Source: a bacterium UBA6154 (GTDB taxonomy: Bacteria > Actinomycetota > Actinomycetes > S36-B12). From it: a stretch of 7,974 nt of DNA. Position 1 is the stretch's first letter. Each line of letters opens with the position of its first letter. Below, piece by piece: positions 1 through 7,008 of the stretch. The notes under the pieces were generated by a model, which did no database searches, had not been told where the DNA came from, and saw nothing but the letters and a program-made list of their open reading frames with translations. The translations under genes were made by a program, and so were the position numbers. The DNA lies in contig DIUQ01000012.1 in NCBI GenBank assembly GCA_002422375.1, positions 1-7,974 of the forward strand, in the 5' to 3' direction.

Positions 1-665
<665 letters not shown>

Positions 666-671
666 GTTGCG

Positions 672-2939
672 ATGCCCTTTTCCTCGGTAGGGGCGTCATT
701 GGGTAATCAGCCGGGTATCCCAGGTGGTGAGCGTCGACATCAGGCAGCTCACCACCTGGATGCCTGGCTTACTCAACTGTTCCTAGCGGCCGTTGATCAG
801 CACAGCGCCACTGTGTCGGACTTTGCGCTCGTAGCGGTGGGTAGTTACGGCCGAATGGAACAGAGTGGTCGCAGTGATCTAGATCTTGTGTTGCTCCATA
901 AGACAGGGTCCGGATCCAGCACAGATGTCGCAACGTCCCTGTGGTACCCCATTTGGGATTCGGGAGTGTCCCTAGACCACAGTGTGAGAACACCGGCGCA
1001 AGCACGCAAACTTGCGGCCCAGGATCTCAAAGTATTGACCGGCCTACTTGATGTTCGGCTCATTGCGGGAAACGACGAGTTAAGTGAGCAGTTGAGGTCT
1101 GATGTCCATTCTGACTGGCGTAAAGCTTCAAGAAAGCTACTCCCTGAACTACGCGAACTTGTTGCCGAGCGACGTAGCAGGTCTGGTGATCTATTTCAGC
1201 TCTTAGAGCCGGACATCAAGGAATCCTATGGTGGCTTGCGTGACGTTGGAGTGCTCAGAGCACTGAATGCGACATGGTTAGTTGATACATCAGCTCACGA
1301 GTGGAAAGGGGAGTACGAGTTTCTCCTGGACGTCAGAGATCAGCTACATCAGAGATCATCGAGCAACCGGCTTCGCTTGCAGGATCATGCAGATATTGCG
1401 GAGGATCTAGGGTTCGAGACGGGGGAAAAGTTATTACGGGCGGTATACCTTGCGAGCAGATCAATTGCTTTTGCCAACGAACAGGCGTGGGCTCAGACGG
1501 AGCGCTCGCGATCACGCAAGGATGTGCGACACCCCCTAGATGAAGGCATTGTTTCCTCGCAGGGAGAGGTTGTGCTGGCTAGATCGTTGCAAGATCGATC
1601 AATAGCTCATGCGGAGACGAGATCACAGATCCCTTCCGTGTGGGAGTTAGCCGCAGCGGCAGGAACGCACGAGCTGCCCATCAATTCGTCGCTGCTCAAT
1701 CGATATCAGTCCCTCGATGCCCAACAATGGTCCGCGAGTGCGAGGGAGTCATTCATTCGATTATTGGGTTCCCGCTACGGGATGCTGACCGTATGGGAAT
1801 CCCTAGATCAACACGGGATTATTTCCCCGTGGTTTCCGGAATGGGAACATGTCAGGTCGCTACCGCAATTCAATCCACTTCATGAGTTCACGGTGGATAG
1901 GCACCTACTTGAATGTGTTGTCCAAGCGCAACAGCTCACACGGCGAGTTACTCGCCCAGACTTGCTTCTTATAGCGGCCTTTCTCCATGACATTGGAAAA
2001 GGGCGAGAGCAAGATCATTCCGTTCTGGGCGCAGAGATGGCTCGAAGCATCCTGACGCGCATGGGATTCCAGGACCATGACATTCACGTCGTCGAGTTAC
2101 TCGTTCGGCACCACCTGCTCTTGGCTGATATTGCCACCAAGAGAGACACTGACGATCCGACAATCCTGACTGAATTAGCCAACACGCTAGAGACGCGGGA
2201 GAACATGGACTTGCTCCTTGCGCTCACTATTGCGGACTCACGTGCAACTGGACCATCCCTACGTTCTTCCTGGCGCGAGAAATTACTCACTGACACTGCT
2301 TCACGGACCTCCGCTCTGTATCCCGGAGGAGTTCCTTGGGACAGAGAAGCGCGGTGGCAAATCCCCTTGCTTGAACTCGGCTCGGATTCATTAGCTTTCT
2401 TGGTTCAACCGGAACTGGACGGGTATCGAGTGATTATTGGAGCGGATGATCGAGTGGGATTACTTGCTCGAGTGGCGGGAGTCTTTGCTCTGCATCGCCT
2501 CCATGTGCGTTCGGCAGACATTCTTGATCGCGACACCATGGCTGTGCAGGTATGGAACGTTAAGCCGTTATTCGGAGAACTCCCCGACCAGGACATAGTT
2601 AAACGGGACATACACCGAGCCATGTCCGGTGAACTCGACATAGAAGCGCGGATAGGGAAATCACCAGAGCCGGATAACACGGCATCAACGATCGCACTGC
2701 GCGTGTCTGACAGTCAGGCAGTCGTTGAAGTGCGAGCGCGCGATCGTCGAGCGTTGCTGTACGACATTGCGTGGGCAATCTCGCAATGTCACATGACCAT
2801 CACCGGCGCTCGAATTAGCACATTGGGGCTGGACGCGATCGATGTTTTCTTCATTCGTGATGCCCAGGGCAATATTCCATCGGATGCGGAACTGGCGGTG
2901 GTGGCCGCCGCGGTTCAGGACCGACTGACGGCTCACTAG
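672..2939 (+). CDS. glnD: PII nucleotidyltransferase / nucleotidyl-removing enzyme GlnD
   Basis: Bifunctional sensor enzyme, 755 residues, that attaches and removes a nucleotide on the PII tyrosine in response to glutamine. The N-terminal nucleotidyltransferase domain has GSYGR (57-61) and the metal-binding pair Asp69-x-Asp71. The GlnD/GlnE motif ExxIKESYGGLRD spans 179-191. The central HD hydrolase domain has His411, His439-Asp440 (FLHDIGKG), His480-His481 and Asp522 (TIADSRATGP). Two C-terminal ACT domains, which sense glutamine in this family, begin near residues 585 and 684. It is somewhat shorter than the E. coli protein (about 890). All catalytic signatures appear intact. The ATG at 672 is the first in-frame start after the glnB stop, but has only a weak AGG in front. 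A TTG at 699 with AGGGG five bases upstream is an alternative start that would remove nine residues and leave every domain intact. Confidence 0.96.
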   Translation: MPFSSVGASLGNQPGIPGGERRHQAAHHLDAWLTQLFLAAVDQHSATVSDFALVAVGSYGRMEQSGRSDLDLVLLHKTGSGSSTDVATSLWYPIWDSGVSLDHSVRTPAQARKLAAQDLKVLTGLLDVRLIAGNDELSEQLRSDVHSDWRKASRKLLPELRELVAERRSRSGDLFQLLEPDIKESYGGLRDVGVLRALNATWLVDTSAHEWKGEYEFLLDVRDQLHQRSSSNRLRLQDHADIAEDLGFETGEKLLRAVYLASRSIAFANEQAWAQTERSRSRKDVRHPLDEGIVSSQGEVVLARSLQDRSIAHAETRSQIPSVWELAAAAGTHELPINSSLLNRYQSLDAQQWSASARESFIRLLGSRYGMLTVWESLDQHGIISPWFPEWEHVRSLPQFNPLHEFTVDRHLLECVVQAQQLTRRVTRPDLLLIAAFLHDIGKGREQDHSVLGAEMARSILTRMGFQDHDIHVVELLVRHHLLLADIATKRDTDDPTILTELANTLETRENMDLLLALTIADSRATGPSLRSSWREKLLTDTASRTSALYPGGVPWDREARWQIPLLELGSDSLAFLVQPELDGYRVIIGADDRVGLLARVAGVFALHRLHVRSADILDRDTMAVQVWNVKPLFGELPDQDIVKRDIHRAMSGELDIEARIGKSPEPDNTASTIALRVSDSQAVVEVRARDRRALLYDIAWAISQCHMTITGARISTLGLDAIDVFFIRDAQGNIPSDAELAVVAAAVQDRLTAH

Positions 2940-3054
2940 ACATCGTCAAAACGCCGGAGCCCTAGGACTTCGCCGGTGATTTGATCCGAGTGACTACCCT
3001 AGGGATCAGGAGATCGACGTATGTCCATTCGAGCGGTAGTTGAGGAGTTCTGAC
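2940..3054 (+). other. Intergenic region between glnD and ffh
   Basis: This 115-base gap holds no recognisable gene. CCCTAGG occurs twice, at 2960-2966 and within the perfect palindrome CCCTAGGG at 2997-3004. TACCCT at 2995-3000 fits the loose actinobacterial -10 pattern TAnnnT, but no -35 hexamer sits at the right distance; TTGATC at 2981-2986 is too close. There is no hairpin followed by a T-run, so no intrinsic terminator for glnD can be called. A promoter for ffh is expected here but not proven. Confidence 0.4.
3042..3047 (+). promoter_or_regulatory. Ribosome binding site that fixes the ffh start
   Basis: GAGGAG with a 7-base spacer to the GTG at 3055. It decides the start: the TTG at 3040 lies upstream of this site and would add five residues not typical of Ffh, whereas the sequence from 3055 (xFASLSDRL) matches the usual Ffh N-terminus. 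Confidence 0.8.
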
Positions 3055-4578
3055 GTGTTTGCCTCCCTTTCGGATCGACTGGCCGGGACTTTCAAGGGTC
3101 TTCGGGGTAAAGGTCGCCTGAGCGAATCAGATATTGACGCCACCATTGCGCAAATCAGGACTGCGCTGCTCGAAGCTGACGTAGCGCTCCCTGTCGTCAA
3201 AACATTCTGTGCCACGGTGAAAGATCGTGCTCTGTCAGCCGAAGTATCCGGTGCGCTCAACCCGGCTCAGCAGATCATCAAGATCGTCCACGAGGAACTT
3301 ATTGGGATCCTTGGCGGTGCGACCCAGGAATTGCGATTCGCAAAAAGTGGGCCGACTGTCATTTTGTTGGCGGGTCTCCAAGGTGCAGGAAAAACCACGC
3401 TTGCCGGAAAGCTGGCGCGCTATTTAGCTTCGGTTGGTCACACACCTGTTCTTGTTGCTGCGGACTTGCAAAGGCCCAATGCCGTCGATCAACTCAAAGT
3501 GGTGGGCGAACGTGCGGGAGTTCCCACTTTTGCGCCAGAGCCAGGGAATGGCATCGGGGATCCGGTGGCTGTAGCTCGGGCGGGAAAGCAATTTGCCATT
3601 GACAAGATGCACGATGTCCTGATCGTCGATACAGCTGGACGACTAGCTATTGATCAGGAACTCATGGAGCAGTTGGTCAATGTTCGCGACGTAACGCAGC
3701 CTGACAACATCCTTTTTGTTGTTGATTCCATGATCGGCCAAGATGCGGTGACAACAGCTCGCGAGTTTGCTGACAGTGTTGGTTTTGATGGTGTTGTTCT
3801 GACCAAATTAGATGGTGATGCTCGAGGGGGCGCGGCGCTATCGATTGTGTCCGTTGTTGAACGGCCGATCATGTTTGCGTCCACAGGGGAGAAGCTCGAC
3901 GATTTTGAGGTGTTCCATCCGGATCGGATGGCATCACGAATTCTGGACATGGGTGACCTGCTATCCCTGATTGAGCAAGCGGAACGGGCTTTCGATTCGG
4001 AACAGACCGACCGATTCACCCAAAAACTCGCCCAAGGTGACGATTTCACCCTCGAGGACTTCCTCGAACAAATGCAAGCCGTCAAGAAAATGGGCTCCTT
4101 GGGCAAGATTCTCGGCATGCTCCCCGGCATGGGCGAGATGAAAGCCCAGCTAGACAATGTGGACGACAAGGAGCTTGACCGGGTCGCCGCCATTATTCAG
4201 TCCATGACGCCGGCCGAGCGGCAAAACTCCAAAATTCTCAATGGATCACGACGGGCGCGGATTGCCGCGGGCTCGGGCACCACCGTATCCGACGTAAATA
4301 ACCTCGTAGAACGCTTTACCCAGGCCCAGAAAATGATGAAACAGATGGGCAAAGGTGGTGTGCCCGGATTACCGGGAATGGGTGGATTACCGGGTATGGG
4401 TGGCGGAAAGAAGTCCAAAGGTAAGCAACCCAAGGCCACAAAGCCGGGAAAGGGAGCCAAGGGGCGTAGCGGTAATCCGGCCAAACGTGCCCAAGGGCTT
4501 TCGGGGTCCACCACTCCCGGCGGGGCAGAGCCTGATCTGGGTTCCTTGCCACCAGAACTTCGGAAATTGCTTCAATAG
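3055..4578 (+). CDS. ffh: Signal recognition particle GTPase Ffh (SRP54)
   Basis: Protein part of the bacterial SRP, 507 residues. With the 4.5S-type SRP RNA it binds signal sequences on ribosomes and brings them to the FtsY receptor at the membrane. The order is an N-terminal helical N domain (about 1-95), the G domain, and a methionine-rich M domain (about 303-430). G-domain motifs are the P-loop GLQGAGKTT (107-115), DLQRPN, DTAGR (192-196) and [10 protein letters not shown] (250-259). The M domain contains [10 protein letters not shown] and the RNA-binding motif [12 protein letters not shown] (398-409). After the M domain comes a Gly/Met-rich segment and a long lysine-rich tail of low complexity, common in actinobacterial Ffh. 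Start chosen at GTG 3055 for its ribosome binding site and N-terminal match. The gene is well separated from glnD (115 bases) and rpsP (166 bases), so it may be its own transcription unit. Confidence 0.97.
   Translation: MFASLSDRLAGTFKGLRGKGRLSESDIDATIAQIRTALLEADVALPVVKTFCATVKDRALSAEVSGALNPAQQIIKIVHEELIGILGGATQELRFAKSGPTVILLAGLQGAGKTTLAGKLARYLASVGHTPVLVAADLQRPNAVDQLKVVGERAGVPTFAPEPGNGIGDPVAVARAGKQFAIDKMHDVLIVDTAGRLAIDQELMEQLVNVRDVTQPDNILFVVDSMIGQDAVTTAREFADSVGFDGVVLTKLDGDARGGAALSIVSVVERPIMFASTGEKLDDFEVFHPDRMASRILDMGDLLSLIEQAERAFDSEQTDRFTQKLAQGDDFTLEDFLEQMQAVKKMGSLGKILGMLPGMGEMKAQLDNVDDKELDRVAAIIQSMTPAERQNSKILNGSRRARIAAGSGTTVSDVNNLVERFTQAQKMMKQMGKGGVPGLPGMGGLPGMGGGKKSKGKQPKATKPGKGAKGRSGNPAKRAQGLSGSTTPGGAEPDLGSLPPELRKLLQ
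4366..4401 (+). repeat. 18-bp tandem duplication in the ffh tail
   Basis: Two adjacent 18-base units, 4366-4383 and 4384-4401, differ at one base and each encodes Gly-Leu-Pro-Gly-Met-Gly. This is an in-frame microduplication in the flexible Gly/Met-rich segment that links the M domain to the basic tail. It does not disturb any known motif. Confidence 0.85.
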
Positions 4579-4744
4579 CCACCGCCGGAGGGGCTCTGTC
4601 GGTGATCCGGTAGTATCTGGACGCTCATGTGAGCTAGCGGGACCCTCTCAACCTGCCAGTTCACAGCCCGCAGGAACTTTGTGTAAGCATGTCCCCACGT
4701 GTTTGCTCGGAATTTCACCCACTGACCGAGGAGAAAAGCCCACC
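4579..4744 (+). promoter_or_regulatory. rpsP upstream region with candidate promoter and structured leader
   Basis: A 166-base gap without a convincing gene. TAGTAT at 4611-4616 is a good actinobacterial -10 candidate; no clear -35 is present. A transcript would start near 4622-4624, at the edge of the inverted repeat GCTCA-TG-TGAGC (4623-4634), a possible operator. The remaining leader can form several small helices that partly exclude each other: TGTGA 4628-4632 with TCACA 4661-4665, GCGGG 4637-4641 with CCCGC 4667-4671, and CCTGC 4652-4656 with GCAGG 4670-4674. These are short pairings and could be chance. CACCG/CGGTG (4580-4584, 4600-4604) lacks a T-run and is not a clear ffh terminator. 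Confidence 0.4.
4729..4734 (+). promoter_or_regulatory. Ribosome binding site of rpsP
   Basis: AGGAGA with a 10-base spacer to GTG 4745, slightly long but the only strong site nearby. It supports the start that gives [12 protein letters not shown], the standard S16 N-terminus. The frame stays open for 390 bases upstream, so length alone would mislead. Confidence 0.75.
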
Positions 4745-5359
4745 GTGGCCGTAAAAATCAAGCTCAAGCGTGTTGGAAAGATCCACGCTCCGCAGTACCG
4801 AATTGTTGTTGCCGATTCACGCACCGCTCGTAATGGGCGCGCAATCGAGGAAATCGGTATCTATCAGCCGGTGCAAAACCCCAGCCTGATTCAGGTGAAG
4901 TCTGACCGCGCCCAGTACTGGCTCGGAGTGGGTGCGCAACCCACCGAGGCTGTCATGGCAATTTTGAAGGTAACCGGTGATTGGCAGAAATTCAAGGGCC
5001 TCCCGGGTGCTGAGGGCACACTGCAGGTGGCAGAGCCCAAGCCGAGCAAGGTTCTGGCATACGAAGCAGCGGTGACTGAGGCGCAAAATGAGCCCAAGAA
5101 GCCCAAGGCAAAGAAGCTTGAAGCCGACACAGAGAAGGCTGCGGAAGATGTTGCCCATGCGGCGGAGACCGTCGTGGACAAAGTCGTTGACGCTGCTGAA
5201 GACGTCGCAGAAAAAGTAGCCCACGTCGCTGAAGATGTTGCCGAAAAGGTCGTTGACGCCGTAGAAACAGTGGCTGAAAAGATCGAGCACGCTGCAGAAG
5301 CAGTGGAGCATAAGGTGGAAGAAGTCCTGCACAAGGATTCCGCGGAAAAGACGTCCTAA
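4745..5359 (+). CDS. rpsP: 30S ribosomal protein S16 with long repeat-bearing C-terminal tail
   Basis: Small-subunit ribosomal protein that binds 16S rRNA early in 30S assembly. The conserved core is about residues 1-85, starting with the signature [12 protein letters not shown] and including [17 protein letters not shown] and EEIGIYQP. The family core is about 80-90 residues, but this protein has 204. A lysine-rich linker (about 100-130) is followed by six 11-residue units (133-198) rich in Ala, Val, Glu and Lys, expected to form one long amphipathic helix. Acidic or alanine-rich S16 tails are known in actinobacteria, but such a regular repeat is striking. The GTG start has a good ribosome binding site. 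The stop overlaps the khpA ATG by one base (TAATG), so translation of the tail and of khpA is directly coupled. The S16 identity is certain; the role of the tail is unknown. Confidence 0.96.
   Translation: MAVKIKLKRVGKIHAPQYRIVVADSRTARNGRAIEEIGIYQPVQNPSLIQVKSDRAQYWLGVGAQPTEAVMAILKVTGDWQKFKGLPGAEGTLQVAEPKPSKVLAYEAAVTEAQNEPKKPKAKKLEADTEKAAEDVAHAAETVVDKVVDAAEDVAEKVAHVAEDVAEKVVDAVETVAEKIEHAAEAVEHKVEEVLHKDSAEKTS
5141..5338 (+). repeat. Six 33-bp (11-codon) tandem repeat units in the rpsP tail
   Basis: Units at 5141-5173, 5174-5206, 5207-5239, 5240-5272, 5273-5305 and 5306-5338 encode residues 133-143, 144-154, 155-165, 166-176, 177-187 and 188-198. The pattern is roughly A-E-K-V-x-H/D-A-A-E-x-V, for example [11 protein letters not shown] and [11 protein letters not shown]. 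Position 6 alternates His, Asp, His, Asp, His, Glu, giving a 22-residue super-period. The last unit is the most diverged. The DNA copies differ mostly at third codon positions, so this is an older protein-level repeat rather than a fresh duplication. Confidence 0.9.
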
Positions 5360-5598
5360 TGTTAGAAGACGCACTTGCACATTTAGTGCGAGGAATTGTC
5401 GACAATCCAGACGACGTCAACGTGACCATGCGTTCAGACCGTCGCGGGAAAGCACTCGATGTTCGAGTTAATCCTGAGGACATGGGCCGAGTTATTGGAC
5501 GATCTGGTCGAACAGCGACCGCTCTGCGCACCGTCGTGACTGCTTTAAATGATGGTCGCGGCGTGCGCATTGATTTCCTCGACGTCACCGAACGTTAG
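5359..5598 (+). CDS. khpA: KH-domain RNA-binding protein KhpA (YlqC family)
   Basis: Small single-domain KH protein of 79 residues, the usual length of the family found between rpsP and rimM in Gram-positive bacteria. The KH signature is GRVIGRSGRTATALR, with the RNA-contacting GxxG loop at 47-50 (GRSG). KhpA family members bind many RNAs, often together with the partner KhpB/Jag, which is not in this window, and have been linked to cell division and small-RNA biology in other bacteria. The ATG overlaps the rpsP stop by one base, and the sequence before it has only a weak GGAA stretch, so translation probably depends on ribosomes finishing rpsP. The identity is well supported by sequence and neighbours; its targets here cannot be told. 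Confidence 0.95.
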   Translation: MLEDALAHLVRGIVDNPDDVNVTMRSDRRGKALDVRVNPEDMGRVIGRSGRTATALRTVVTALNDGRGVRIDFLDVTER

Positions 5599-5603
5599 AT
5601 TCC

Positions 5604-6107
5604 GTGCGGGTCACCGTTGGTCGGATAGGTAAACCACACGGAATCCGTGGGGAAGTCACCGTTGAACCACGAACCGACGAGCCTGAGGGCCGTTTTGCCC
5701 CGGGCGAGCAGCTATTCCGGGAGTCGGGTTCTGATCTCGTAGTGTCAGCCATGCATTGGCACTCAGGGAAGTTATTGGTGAAGTTTCTCGGAGTTGACAC
5801 TCGGAATGCGGCGGAAGAACTTCGAGGATCCATTGTGCAGGTAGAGCGCGATGAACTCGAAATTCCTCAGGATCCTGATGAATTCTATGATTCGAATCTT
5901 CTCGGCTGTGCAGTGGTGATGTTGAATGGCGAGACTATTGGCAGTGTGACGGATGTGCTACATCTTCCGGCCCAAGATGTACTAGTTGTGACCTCAGGTG
6001 AGCGTGAAATCCTCATCCCCTTTGTAGAAGACATGGTTCCCCAAATCAATATTGCTGCCCAGCAAATAGTTGTTGACCCCCCACCGGGATTACTCACCGA
6101 CGAGTGA
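5604..6107 (+). CDS. rimM: Ribosome maturation factor RimM
   Basis: 30S assembly factor of 167 residues, the normal length. RimM binds ribosomal protein S19 and helps the 3' head domain of 16S rRNA to fold. The N-terminal RimM domain begins with VGRIGKPHGIRGEVTVEPRT and runs to about residue 90. The C-terminal PRC-barrel follows, with the conserved stretches EFYDSNLLGC, GSVTDVL, and IPFVEDMVPQI near the end. The start is GTG 5604, five bases after the khpA stop. It gives the normal RimM N-terminus although there is no evident ribosome binding site, so coupling to khpA is likely. It is followed by trmD after 12 bases, the classic rimM-trmD pairing. Confidence 0.95.
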   Translation: MRVTVGRIGKPHGIRGEVTVEPRTDEPEGRFAPGEQLFRESGSDLVVSAMHWHSGKLLVKFLGVDTRNAAEELRGSIVQVERDELEIPQDPDEFYDSNLLGCAVVMLNGETIGSVTDVLHLPAQDVLVVTSGEREILIPFVEDMVPQINIAAQQIVVDPPPGLLTDE

Positions 6108-6119
6108 GCGGAAATAGTT

Positions 6120-6872
6120 ATGCGCATTGATCTGATCAGTATTTTTCCTGCGTATTTTGAACCGCTCGCGTTATCGCTAATTGGGAAAGCACGCGCAGAG
6201 GGTGCTGTTGACCTGGCTATTCACGACCTCCGTGACTGGACCACCGACAACCATCGCACTGTTGACGATACGCCGTACGGTGGCGGACCGGGAATGGTGA
6301 TGTTGCCCGAGATCTGGGGTCGGGCGTTGGACTCTGTGCAAGCAATGAGTCCGCACCCGCCGCTCTTGGTGATACCCACACCTTCTGGGCGACCATTCCG
6401 GCAGGTGGATGCAGCCACCTGGTCGACCGTTGATCATCTAGTGATTGCTTGTGGTCGTTATGAAGGGATAGATTCCCGCGTCGCACAGTTCTATTCCGAG
6501 AGTCCAGAGTGGCTTGGGGTACAAGAAGTGAGTATTGGGGACTACGTCCTTGCCGGTGGTGAAGCCGCGGCGCTTGTCATGGTGGAGGCCGTTGTCCGAC
6601 TCCTCCCGGGGGTTTTGGGTAATCCCGATAGCGCCCCCGACGACTCGTTTTCCCGCCCAGACGGGTTGCTCGAGGGATCGATCTTTACCAAGCCGCCCAT
6701 GTGGCGAGATCTTCGCGTCCCCGAACCCTTGCTGAGTGGTCACCATGCGGAAATTGCCTCGTGGCGATCAACGGATGCCCTGCACCGCACGGAGCGGCAC
6801 CGTCCCGATCTTCTCGGAACTACCGAAGCAGCCCCACCGGAGGGGACCACCTCACCAACCGGAGGCAACTGA
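6120..6872 (+). CDS. trmD: tRNA (guanine37-N1)-methyltransferase TrmD
   Basis: SPOUT-family enzyme, 250 residues, that uses S-adenosylmethionine to methylate G37 next to the anticodon of a tRNA subset and so prevents +1 frameshifting. It is a dimer with a deep trefoil knot. Visible motifs are MRIDLISIFP at the start, DDTPYGGGPGM, the knot segment ACGRYEGIDSRV, and the SAM-site signature EVSIGDYVLAGGEAAA. The catalytic aspartate is most likely Asp175 in DDSF (174-177), by comparison with the EDSF segment of E. coli TrmD. The C-terminal tRNA-binding domain has VPEPLLSGHH and IASWR. The usual P-x-Y-T-R-P motif after LLE is replaced by S-I-F-T-K-P at 187-192. A short Pro/Thr/Gly-rich tail ends the protein. 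ATG 6120 is preceded by a modest GGAA site. Confidence 0.96.
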   Translation: MRIDLISIFPAYFEPLALSLIGKARAEGAVDLAIHDLRDWTTDNHRTVDDTPYGGGPGMVMLPEIWGRALDSVQAMSPHPPLLVIPTPSGRPFRQVDAATWSTVDHLVIACGRYEGIDSRVAQFYSESPEWLGVQEVSIGDYVLAGGEAAALVMVEAVVRLLPGVLGNPDSAPDDSFSRPDGLLEGSIFTKPPMWRDLRVPEPLLSGHHAEIASWRSTDALHRTERHRPDLLGTTEAAPPEGTTSPTGGN

Positions 6873-7008
6873 GGGTCTCTCGTGTTGATATGGCAGACTG
6901 CGGGGGCTCGGCTAACGGAGCTCTGCCATAGGGGACCCGTATCAACCGGCAGCTAAGAACATTCCCATAACCGTGGGCGACCTATGGCGCTTACAGGAAG
7001 TAGAAGTC
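6873..7008 (+). promoter_or_regulatory. Structured rplS (L19) 5' leader, candidate autoregulatory RNA
   Basis: The 136 bases between trmD and rplS contain strong complementarity. GTTGATA 6884-6890 pairs with TATCAAC 6940-6946, and directly inside it TGGCAGA 6891-6897 pairs with TCTGCCA 6922-6928. GCTC 6906-6909 pairs with GAGC 6918-6921 at the tip. The 11-base bulge 6929-6939 contains GGGGACCC, which can instead pair with GGGTCTCT at 6873-6880. No T-run follows, so this is not an intrinsic terminator. Structured L19 leaders are known in Firmicutes as protein-binding autoregulatory RNAs; whether this one belongs to any described class is not known to me. No clear promoter is seen inside. Confidence 0.65.
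6995..7000 (+). promoter_or_regulatory. Ribosome binding site of rplS
   Basis: AGGAAG with an 8-base spacer to ATG 7009. It lies downstream of an in-frame GTG at 6973, ruling out that longer start, and leaves [19 protein letters not shown], the normal L19 N-terminus. Confidence 0.8.

Noticed and set aside
1582..1631. Cluster of five GATC sites in 50 bases within glnD
   Set aside because: Inside conserved-length coding sequence, with many ATC and GAT codons nearby; Dam-type GATC control is not expected in actinobacteria. Most likely chance.
3040..3054. Earlier TTG start for ffh
   Set aside because: It lies before the GAGGAG site that serves GTG 3055 and adds five residues not typical of Ffh.
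3654..4193. Antisense open frame of 179 codons within ffh
   Set aside because: Serine/arginine-rich shadow translation opposite a strongly conserved gene, with no family resemblance.
4580..4604. Intrinsic terminator after ffh (CACCG/CGGTG)
   Set aside because: Five-base stem with a 15-base loop and no T-run downstream.
5141..5338. Regular 33-bp period as a possible CRISPR or other DNA-level array
   Set aside because: The period is in-frame (11 codons), units are contiguous without spacers and diverged at third positions. It is a coding repeat.
4355..5359. A continuous open frame from within ffh through rpsP, suggesting a 334-residue protein
   Set aside because: The first 130 codons are an out-of-frame reading of the ffh tail and the leader. 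The S16 N-terminus at GTG 4745 with AGGAGA upstream is clearly the real start.
4817..5588. Long antisense open frames (up to 198 codons) across rpsP and khpA
   Set aside because: They arise from the repetitive, Ala/Glu/Val-rich codons of the S16 tail. Their translations are low-complexity Ser/Thr/Ala or Leu/Phe/Arg runs without domains or ribosome binding sites.
6973..7008. Earlier GTG start for rplS
   Set aside because: No ribosome binding site; ATG 7009 has one and gives the standard L19 N-terminus.
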